Shown piece after piece: positions 17,948 through 24,096 of a DNA stretch of 24,096 bases (its first letter is position 1; every line of letters begins with the position of its first letter). The notes below the pieces were generated by a model. It was not told where the DNA came from and ran no database searches. It worked only from the letters and a program-made list of their open reading frames with translations. The position numbers and the translations under genes are program-made. Where the stretch lies: contig CAYXIO010000059.1 in NCBI GenBank assembly GCA_964465125.1, forward strand, positions 1-24,096. Direction: 5' to 3'. This DNA is from CAYOHG01 sp964465125 (GTDB lineage: Bacteria > Planctomycetota > Phycisphaerae > UBA1845 > Fen-1342).

Positions 17948-18004
17948 ATCTCCCGCACGGCGGAATTCAATCCATCCCGGTTTTCGCGGCGGCGGGGCGA
18001 CCTG

Positions 18005-18010
18005 TATAAT
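18005..18010 (+). promoter_or_regulatory. Consensus -10 element of the peptidase gene
   Basis: A perfect TATAAT lies 45 bases before the peptidase ATG, in a GC-rich spacer. The -35 position (TTTCGC) is poor. The predicted leader is about 38 bases. Confidence 0.5.
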
Positions 18011-18054
18011 GGCCGTCGAGCCGGACTTCTGCGCAATCAAGATTGGACACACTC

Positions 18055-20421
18055 ATGAAATCCCTGCTTCGACTCTGCGCGCTTGCGACACCACTCGTGT
18101 TGACCTTCCTGCCCGCGGCGTGGGCTTTCACGCCTCCGCTTGACGCCGGGTCGACCACCGTCGCGCCGCCGCCGGACGTAGCGTGCGTCGACCTGGATCA
18201 CGCCGGCAACTGCGGCAAAGCGAACGCGCTGCGGATGCGCTATCTCGCCGGGCTGCCGATCGTGGACGACCCCAGCGCGGATACGCGCGAAGCGGACGAC
18301 GCGACCGACGTGCTCCACAACAACCTCGACATCGAGATCAACACCACCGCCACGACGATCACCGGCAGCAACACGATGACGGTCGAAAGCCGGATTGACG
18401 GGCTGACCGAATTCACCTTCCGGCTGCGCTCGAACTTCACCGTCACCCAGGCCCTGCTGAACGGCACCACCTCGCTGACGGTCAGCAACCTCAGCACGAC
18501 GTCGCGCAAGGTGACGCTTGACCGAGCCTACAACACGGGCGAGGTGTTCACCCTCAAGATCAGCTACAACGGCGTGCCCGCTTCGCGCGGGTTCGGGTCG
18601 ATCGAGTTCACCCGGCAGCACGGCACCGGCCCGAACATCGTCTACACCCTCAGCGAACCCTACTTCGCCTACACCTGGTGGCCCTGCAAGGACGGCGATT
18701 ACGGGATGCCTGGAAACAACCGCGACAAGGCCACCCTCGAACTGGCCGTCACCGCGCCGTCCACGATGCGCACCGTCTCCAACGGCGTGCTGGTGGGAAT
18801 CGACTCGCTCTCCGGCGGCCGCTCACGCTATCGCTGGCTGAGCGATTACCCCATCGCCACCTATCTCGTCTGCTTCTCCTCCACGCAGTACAACACCTGG
18901 ACGCAGACGTTCAGCTACGGCGGCGAGACCATGCCGGTCGAGTTCAACATCTACCCGAGCGACGACACCGCCGGCAATCGCGCGGGTTGGCAGGCCTGCG
19001 TGTCCATGCTCGGCACCTTCAGCGATCTTTACGGGCTCTACCCCTTCTTCGATGAGAAGTACGGCATCTACCAGTGCGAGTTCGGCGGCGGCATGGAGCA
19101 CCAGACCAACACCGCGCAGGGCGGCTTCAGCGAAGACCTGACCTCGCACGAGCTCGGTCACCAGTGGTGGGGCGACAACGTCACCTGCGCCACCTGGAAC
19201 GACATCTGGCTCAACGAGGGCTCGGCCACCTACAGCGAAGCGCTGTGGCTGGAATTCAAGAACGGCTTCGACAACCGGACGGCGCTGTACAGCGCCATGA
19301 ACGCGCGCCGGCCCTCCTCGGTCGGCGACAGCGTCTACGTCTATGACGCGGGCGACGTCAACCGCATCTTCGACTACACCTACAGCTACCTGAAGGCCGG
19401 TTGGGTCCTGCACCAGCTCCGCAAGGTCCTCGGCGACGAAAACTACTTCGACATGCTCTGGGCCTACCGCCTCCAGTTCGGTGGCAGCGGCGCGACCACG
19501 GACGACTTCGCCGCCGTCGCCTCGACCTTCCACAGCAGCGGCGACCTGAGCTGGTTCTTCGACGAGTGGGTCTACGGCATCGGCGCCCCCGCCTACCAGA
19601 CCGGCTGGCAGACCGTCAACATCAATGGCCAGAACTACCTGCGCCTCTACGTCAATCAGACCCAGAGCGCCTCCTACGGCCTGTACACCATGCCGATCGA
19701 CATCCGCGTGAATTACTCCGGCGGAAACCAGACCTACACGGTCTTCAACGACGCCGATCCCGAGTGGTTCGTCATTCCCATTCCCGCCGCGGCGACTTCG
19801 ATCGTCGTCGACGAAAACTCCTGGATTCTGACCACTGCAAAGACCAACACCACGTACGTCAACGGACCGCCGAAGGTCGTCCAGGCCAGCCCCGCTCCGG
19901 GCGCCGTCTACGCGGCCGGCAGCGGGCCCGCCCAAGTCTCCATCACCTTCAGCGAGAACGTCACGGCCGGCGCGTCGGACTTCAGCGTCGTCGGCGCGAG
20001 CGCGGGCAACGTGCCGTTCACCTACTCGTATTCCGCGGGGAACTTCACCGCGACGCTGACGTTCAGCGCTGCTCTCGCCGGCGACACGTACACCGTGACC
20101 GTGGACGACAACGTCAAGTCGAGCGTCGCCAGCATCGCGCTCGACGGCGAAATCGCCGACCCGTCCAGCCCGGCGTCGCTGCCCAGCGGCGAAGGCCTGG
20201 CCGGCGGCAACGCTGCCTGGACCTTTACCGTCGAAGGCGCCACCTGCTACGGCGACCTGACCGGCGACGGACTGATCGACCTGACCGACCTGTCGGTGCT
20301 GCTGACGAACTTCGGCGTCGCGAACGGCGCGACGTATGAGGACGGCGACATGGACGGCGACGGCGACGTCGACCTGCTCGACCTGAGCGAGCTGCTGATC
20401 GTGTTTGGGACGAGCTGCTGA
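18055..20421 (+). CDS. Secreted M1-family metallopeptidase with Ig-like and dockerin-like C-terminal domains
   Basis: The product is 788 residues. A signal peptide covers about 1-24 (MKSLLRLCALATPLVLTFLP...AWA). The M1 beta-sandwich follows (about 85-230). The catalytic domain has FGGGMEH (343-349), zinc motif HELGH (365-369) and the third ligand E388 in LNEGSA, exactly 18 residues after the second His. The likely catalytic Tyr is Y445 in SYLKAG. A bacterial Ig-like domain (about 605-725) starts PPKVVQASPAPGAVY. Residues 731-788 form two EF-hand-like dockerin repeats, GDLTGDGLIDLTDLSVLLTNFG and GDMDGDGDVDLLDLSELLIVFG. The first exopeptidase motif is GGMEH rather than the usual GxMEN, so peptide specificity may differ. 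It is likely exported and held on or near the surface through the dockerin. An ATG rather than an upstream TTG is used. Confidence 0.88.
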   Translation: MKSLLRLCALATPLVLTFLPAAWAFTPPLDAGSTTVAPPPDVACVDLDHAGNCGKANALRMRYLAGLPIVDDPSADTREADDATDVLHNNLDIEINTTATTITGSNTMTVESRIDGLTEFTFRLRSNFTVTQALLNGTTSLTVSNLSTTSRKVTLDRAYNTGEVFTLKISYNGVPASRGFGSIEFTRQHGTGPNIVYTLSEPYFAYTWWPCKDGDYGMPGNNRDKATLELAVTAPSTMRTVSNGVLVGIDSLSGGRSRYRWLSDYPIATYLVCFSSTQYNTWTQTFSYGGETMPVEFNIYPSDDTAGNRAGWQACVSMLGTFSDLYGLYPFFDEKYGIYQCEFGGGMEHQTNTAQGGFSEDLTSHELGHQWWGDNVTCATWNDIWLNEGSATYSEALWLEFKNGFDNRTALYSAMNARRPSSVGDSVYVYDAGDVNRIFDYTYSYLKAGWVLHQLRKVLGDENYFDMLWAYRLQFGGSGATTDDFAAVASTFHSSGDLSWFFDEWVYGIGAPAYQTGWQTVNINGQNYLRLYVNQTQSASYGLYTMPIDIRVNYSGGNQTYTVFNDADPEWFVIPIPAAATSIVVDENSWILTTAKTNTTYVNGPPKVVQASPAPGAVYAAGSGPAQVSITFSENVTAGASDFSVVGASAGNVPFTYSYSAGNFTATLTFSAALAGDTYTVTVDDNVKSSVASIALDGEIADPSSPASLPSGEGLAGGNAAWTFTVEGATCYGDLTGDGLIDLTDLSVLLTNFGVANGATYEDGDMDGDGDVDLLDLSELLIVFGTSC

Positions 20422-20455
20422 CGTCTCGGCCGCGGAAGCGGCGCTGAAAAAGCCG

Positions 20456-20494
20456 CGTGGCATGCTCGCGCCGATTGGGCGCGCGCATGCCACG
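20456..20494. terminator. Bidirectional terminator between peptidase and rplL
   Basis: Arms CGTGGCATGC (20456-20465) and GCATGCCACG (20485-20494) pair perfectly. The stem continues inward with one mismatch to a 5-base GATTG loop, about 16 pairs in all. On the plus strand TTCGTTTG follows; on the minus strand CGGCTTTTTC follows. It can therefore end both the peptidase mRNA and the ribosomal operon mRNA. Confidence 0.8.
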
Positions 20495-20517
20495 TTCGTT
20501 TGTGCGGGATCTGCTGC

Positions 20518-20931
<414 letters not shown>

Positions 20932-20962
20932 GTTCCGTCTCCCAACACTGCGACGATTCCAA

Positions 20963-20978
20963 CCGGCTCGATAGCCGG
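20963..20978 (-). other. Hairpin in the rplJ-rplL spacer
   Basis: A perfect 6-bp stem (CCGGCT, 4-base loop, AGCCGG) lies about 32 bases before the rplL ATG, inside an unusually long 209-bp rplJ-rplL gap (20932-21140). The gap holds no gene I can support. It could host a separate rplL promoter, an RNA processing site or a regulatory structure. Confidence 0.4.
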
Positions 20979-21140
20979 GGCCCCGTTGGTCCCGTTTAAT
21001 CCGCGTGTGCGGAGCAGTCGAGCACGCGCCGGGCTCGTTCGATGCTTCACTTCATTCTTCGGCCGCAACGCCGGGCTCGCCGCTCGGCAAAGCCGCGCGC
21101 CGCCGCACGCGGGGCCGCCGCTTAATGCAAGCCGGTGCCC

Positions 21141-21686
21141 TCAGGCGGTCCGGCGGACAATGCTCTCGCCCTTTTCCAGCCTCTCCGCGATCGATTTCAC
21201 GCACGACGCGATCCTGGCGCCGCTCGAGCGGATCGCCGAGGACAGCTTGGAGCCCGGAGAGCGCATCGCCGCGGCGACGCGGCCCTGGAGCTCGCGGCGG
21301 GTCGGCATCTTCGCCAGGCCGCCGACGCGCGACTCGTCGATCAGCTCACCCTCGATCAGCGCGCCGCGCAGCTTCAGCCCCGGCAGCTTCTGAAGCCAGT
21401 CGCTGAGCTGCTTGGCGATGGCCTGCGGCGATTCGCCGCCGGTGATCAGCGCGGAGGGGCCGGTCATGTGGTCGGCCAGCCGGCTGAGCGGGCGGTCCTT
21501 GGTGGCCCGGCGGAAGAGCGCGGTCTTGACGATTTCCAGGCGCATGTGATGGGTGCGCAGATCGCGTCGAAACGCCGTCGTGTTGAGGCCGTCCGCTCCG
21601 GTCAGCTCGACCCAGACGGCGTTATCCACGCCCTGATAGCGCTGCTCGAGCGACTGCGCGATCAGGCTTTTGACGATCTTGCTCAT
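21141..21686 (-). CDS. rplJ: 50S ribosomal protein L10
   Basis: The product is 181 residues, normal for L10. The N-terminal RNA-binding domain includes VDNAVWVELTGADGLNTTAFRRDLRTHHMRLEIVKTALFRRA. A conserved GPSALITGGE segment follows, and the C-terminal helix that anchors L12 dimers lies near 140-175. Its ribosome site GGAG overlaps the TAG stop of rplA, with only four bases between the genes, so translation is probably coupled. L10 with L12 represses this operon in many bacteria; whether it does so here is unknown. Confidence 0.95.
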   Translation of the reverse strand: MSKIVKSLIAQSLEQRYQGVDNAVWVELTGADGLNTTAFRRDLRTHHMRLEIVKTALFRRATKDRPLSRLADHMTGPSALITGGESPQAIAKQLSDWLQKLPGLKLRGALIEGELIDESRVGGLAKMPTRRELQGRVAAAMRSPGSKLSSAIRSSGARIASCVKSIAERLEKGESIVRRTA

Positions 21687-21690
21687 GGGT

Positions 21691-22389
21691 CTACTCCGTC
21701 GCCCCGAGGGCCGCGCTGTCGACCGTGACCGAAGGCGTCATGGTTCCGCTCAGACTGACGCGCTTCATGTAGGCGCCCTTGGACGACGCCGGCTTGAGAC
21801 GCTTCAGGTGATGGACGAATGCCTCGACGTTGGCCCTGAGATCCTCGTTCGAGAAGCTCAGCTTGCCGACGATCGCGTGCACGTTGCCGCCGGCGTCGTT
21901 GCGGAACTCGATCTTGCCGGCCGAGTATTCCTTGATCGCCGTCGCGACGTCGGCGGTAACCGTGCCGGCCTTCGGCGACGGCATCTTGCCCTGCGGGCCG
22001 AGCACGCGGCCCAGCTTGCCGACCTTGCCCATCATCGACGGGTGCGAGATCGCGATGTCGAAGTCGGTCCAGCCCTTCGCGACCTTGTCGACCAGGTCGT
22101 CGGCGCCCGCTTCGACGGCGCCGGCCGCTTTGGCGGCCTCGGCGTCAGCCTCCTGCACGAACGCGATCACTTTTTTCGACTTGCCGATGCCTTTGGGCAT
22201 GCTGAACGAGCCGCGGATCATCTGATCCGCCTGCTTCGGATCGATTCCAAGATGGCAGACGATGTCGATCGACTGATCGAACTTGGGCTTGCTGAAGCTC
22301 TTGACGCGCTTGATGGCTTCGTCGAGCGAAACCATCTCCTTGGGGACGAGCTCAACGTCCTTGTGATAGCGCTTGCTGCGAAAACGCAT
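21691..22389 (-). CDS. rplA: 50S ribosomal protein L1
   Basis: The product is 232 residues, the standard L1 length. Typical segments are MRFRSKRYHKD (the N-terminus), SLDEAIKRVKSFSKPKFDQSIDI, ISHPSMMGKVGKLGRVLGPQGKMPSPKAGTVT and EFRNDAGGNVHAIVGKLSF. It binds 23S rRNA at the L1 stalk beside the E site, and in many bacteria represses the L11-L1 operon by binding its mRNA. It normally sits directly after rplK, but here a 78-codon gene and a 77-bp gap intervene. Confidence 0.97.
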   Translation of the reverse strand: MRFRSKRYHKDVELVPKEMVSLDEAIKRVKSFSKPKFDQSIDIVCHLGIDPKQADQMIRGSFSMPKGIGKSKKVIAFVQEADAEAAKAAGAVEAGADDLVDKVAKGWTDFDIAISHPSMMGKVGKLGRVLGPQGKMPSPKAGTVTADVATAIKEYSAGKIEFRNDAGGNVHAIVGKLSFSNEDLRANVEAFVHHLKRLKPASSKGAYMKRVSLSGTMTPSVTVDSAALGATE

Positions 22390-22466
22390 GCCAAAGCTCC
22401 CACTGGGGTCGGCCCGTGGTCAGGCCGTCAGATTCTTCCGCGCGGCGAACCGCTCGCCGCCGGCGA

Positions 22467-22703
22467 TCAATGCTGGTTGGGCTCCTTCCCGGGCGCGTTC
22501 CAGCCCGTGCGAAGCGTTCCCGACTTCGGATCGTAGTAGATCGTCGCGTCTCTCCGGCAGATCTCGTTCAGCAGCGGAACTTCCTCGCCGTCCCGGATCG
22601 GAATCGCGTGCGTCTCTCCGTCCTCGGTCTGAACGAAGAACGTCCACGACACGACGCCGTCGCTGAAACTCGCCGCGAATTGATAGCGCTTCACGCCGAT
22701 CAT
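22467..22703 (-). CDS. Uncharacterised 78-residue protein inside the L11-L1 operon
   Basis: The ATG overlaps the rplK TGA by four bases (ATGA), so the gene is almost certainly translated with rplK. The sequence looks like a small beta-rich cytosolic protein: SWTFFVQTEDGETHAIPI, then IRDGEEVPLLNEIC, and TIYYDPKSGTLRTGWNAPG. There is no signal peptide, membrane helix or metal motif. Basic residues are few, so it does not look like a ribosomal protein. I know of no gene normally placed between rplK and rplA. A role in ribosome assembly, stalk regulation or translation coupling is possible but only inferred from position. Confidence 0.75.
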   Translation of the reverse strand: MIGVKRYQFAASFSDGVVSWTFFVQTEDGETHAIPIRDGEEVPLLNEICRRDATIYYDPKSGTLRTGWNAPGKEPNQH

Positions 22704-23152
22704 GCTTCGACGATCTCGATGCCCATCGAGCGCGCCGTGCCGGCGATGATCCGCATCGCGGCGTCCACGCTCGACGCGTTCAGGTCCTTCATCTTGGTCT
22801 CGGCGATCTTCCGCACGTCCTCGCTAGTGACCCGCCCGACCTTCTCACGGTTCGGGACGCCCGAGCCCTTCTCGACGATCGCGGCGCCGGCGGCCAGCGG
22901 CTTGGCCGCCTTCACCAGCAGCGCCGAAGCCGGCGGGCTCTTCACCACGAACTCAAAGCTCTTGTCCTTGTAGACCGTAATCTCGCACGGACAGGTCATG
23001 CCGTCCATGTGCTTGGTGGCCGCGTTGAACTGCGTCACGAACTGCCCGATGTTCACGCCGTGCTGGCCCAGCGCCGGACCGATCGGCGGCGCGGGCGTGG
23101 CCTTCCCGCCGGGAGCCTGGACCTTGATCTTCGCGATGACTGCTTTTGCCAT
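22700..23152 (-). CDS. rplK: 50S ribosomal protein L11
   Basis: The product is 150 residues, a few longer than the usual 141-145. The N-terminus has KIKVQAPGGKATPAPPIGPALGQHGVNIGQF, including the proline-rich thiostrepton-site segment. The C-terminal RNA-binding domain includes KVGRVTSEDVRKIAETKMKDLNASSVDAAMRIIAGTARSMGIEI. L11 shapes the GTPase-associated centre and is needed for RelA activation. It lies 71 bp after nusG and is coupled to the 78-residue gene. Confidence 0.97.
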   Translation of the reverse strand: MAKAVIAKIKVQAPGGKATPAPPIGPALGQHGVNIGQFVTQFNAATKHMDGMTCPCEITVYKDKSFEFVVKSPPASALLVKAAKPLAAGAAIVEKGSGVPNREKVGRVTSEDVRKIAETKMKDLNASSVDAAMRIIAGTARSMGIEIVEA

Positions 23153-23223
23153 GGGTGATACTCAGTGCTCGCTGTTTCCCGCGGGATGCCGGACCGGCCT
23201 GCGCCGGGGTCCTGCGACGCCCC

Positions 23224-23889
23224 TCAAATCTGCTCCACCTGCCAATACTCGATTTCGATCGGCGTGGCCCGGCCGAAGATCGTGACGATTACGCGGACGG
23301 TGCCCTTCTGGGTATTGATCTCGTCGACCACGCCCTCGAAGTTCTCAAACGGCCCCTCGCGGACCTTGACCTTGTCGCCCTTGTTGAACGACAGGTTGGC
23401 CAGGGTCGGCGTCTGGTCGCCGCGGATCGCCGCCGAGAGCATCTTCTCGACGTCGTGCAGCGGCATGGGCGAAGGTTTCCCGCCCGAGCCGATGAAGTCG
23501 CCCACGCCGGACGTTTCCTTGATGACGTACCAGACGTCGTCGGGGATGCGGCCGTCGTTTTCGGTGGCCATCTCGACGAAGACGTAGCCCGGGTAGAGCT
23601 TTTTCTCGTACACGCGGGCCGAGCCGGCCCGCATGCGCTTTTCCTTCTGCGTCGGCACGAGGATGCGGTTCACGCGGGCCTCGAGCCCTTCGATCTTGAT
23701 CTTGCGCTGTAGCGCGTCGCGCACCTGGTCCTCGCGGTTCGACGCCACCCGCAGCACGTACCAGTTCATCCCCACGCGGACGAGCTCGAGCTCCTCCTTG
23801 GGGGGCGGCGCGCTGTGACGACCGGGCTCCGCAGCCGGCGGGCCCTGCTCGTCCGACGGGTGATGGACGTCCTTATCCGCGATGCTCAT
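23224..23889 (-). CDS. nusG: Transcription elongation/antitermination factor NusG
   Basis: The product is 221 residues. The NGN domain starts at about residue 42 (NWYVLRVASNREDQVRDAL), with LYPGYVFVEM and VGDFIG following. The KOW domain is at the C-terminus (KGDKVKVREGPFENFEGVVDEI). It binds RNA polymerase and links transcription with Rho or with the ribosome. There is an N-terminal extension of about 40 Pro- and acid-rich residues not found in E. coli NusG. The start at 23889 is supported by AGGCGAG just upstream, so the extension looks real. The gene is 7 bp from the secE stop. Confidence 0.96.
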   Translation of the reverse strand: MSIADKDVHHPSDEQGPPAAEPGRHSAPPPKEELELVRVGMNWYVLRVASNREDQVRDALQRKIKIEGLEARVNRILVPTQKEKRMRAGSARVYEKKLYPGYVFVEMATENDGRIPDDVWYVIKETSGVGDFIGSGGKPSPMPLHDVEKMLSAAIRGDQTPTLANLSFNKGDKVKVREGPFENFEGVVDEINTQKGTVRVIVTIFGRATPIEIEYWQVEQI

Positions 23890-23896
23890 CGCTCGC

Positions 23897-24096
23897 CTAG
23901 CTCCCCGGCGGAGTCGTGCGGAACAACTGCTGGAGGAACCCGATCCGCAGGACCCCCATCGACTCGAACAGGAACATGAACGCCACGTCCACCGTGAACA
24001 GGATGAACGACAGCAGCAGGACCACGACGATCACGACCTTGGTCGCGCCGATGATCTCGCGGCGGCTTGACCAGTTGACCTTCTTCATCTCGCCTT
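23897..24096 (-). CDS. secE: SecE preprotein translocase subunit, 5' end beyond the window
   Basis: The visible C-terminal part has the SecE signature GEMKKVNWSSRREIIGATKVV and one membrane helix (VVIVVVLLLSFILFTVDVAFMF). SecE holds the SecYEG channel together in the inner membrane. The frame is open to the window edge, and GE-MKKVNW is an internal sequence in homologues, so the ATG at 24088 is probably not the start. Planctomycete SecE proteins usually have an extended N-terminus, which would lie outside. The order secE-nusG-rplK is the bacterial norm. Confidence 0.92.
   Translation of the reverse strand, partial: GEMKKVNWSSRREIIGATKVVIVVVLLLSFILFTVDVAFMFLFESMGVLRIGFLQQLFRTTPPGS

Noticed and set aside
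17270..18052. N-terminal extension of the waaF frame to 18052
   Set aside because: It runs antisense through the 17384-17947 gene and its promoter region; the GT9 fold begins at the ATG at 17269.
18823..20493. 556-codon minus-strand frame opposite the peptidase
   Set aside because: The zinc motif, dockerin repeats and signal peptide are on the plus strand; the frame also runs through the terminator.

Overview
The window is high-GC bacterial DNA, most likely from a planctomycete, probably Phycisphaerae-like. This is inferred from sequence traits only. They are a secreted enzyme ending in a type I dockerin-like EF-hand pair, a secreted PQQ-propeller protein, a prepilin-like protein with a planctomycete-style C-terminal motif, an ECF sigma operon with a secretin-like product, and an LPS-core gene set implying an outer membrane. 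I see no insertion sequence, CRISPR array, tRNA or rRNA. Almost all gene content is chromosomal core or housekeeping.

Layout. 1-3.1 kb: kbl converges with a secreted beta-propeller gene. 3.1-5.6 kb: plus-strand genes for a hotdog thioesterase, a family 2 glycosyltransferase and an MsrB-MsrA fusion lipoprotein. 5.7-7.3 kb: minus-strand operon of an ECF sigma factor, a small one-pass membrane protein and a stand-alone secretin-like beta-domain protein, linked by overlapping stops and starts. 7.3-7.7 kb: no gene. 7.7-9.0 kb: a membrane zinc-ribbon protein translationally coupled to a pseudopilin. 9.2-11.5 kb: a YprA/MrfA-type helicase, tail to tail (1 bp apart) with a polyprenyl-phosphate sugar transferase (11.5-12.9 kb). 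A 31-residue one-pass microprotein lies at 13.14 kb.

13.2-17.3 kb is a tightly overlapping LPS inner-core operon: waaF heptosyltransferase, an InaA-like kinase homologue that lacks the HxD aspartate, an intact WaaP-like kinase, and a WaaG-like GT4 transferase. Divergent from it is a membrane-anchored protein of unknown function, then a secreted M1-family peptidase with a dockerin. A strong bidirectional terminator separates the peptidase from the convergent translation operon secE-nusG-rplK-(78-aa gene)-rplA-rplJ-rplL. That operon carries an unrecognised small gene between rplK and rplA, and it is not followed by rpoB.

The best candidates for something undescribed are the sigma/membrane/secretin-domain triad, the 78-aa gene inside the L11-L1 operon, and the pairing of an active-looking with a degenerate LPS kinase. 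Starts were chosen from Shine-Dalgarno matches and from 4-base ATGA/GTGA overlaps, which in several cases shorten the longest open frame considerably.
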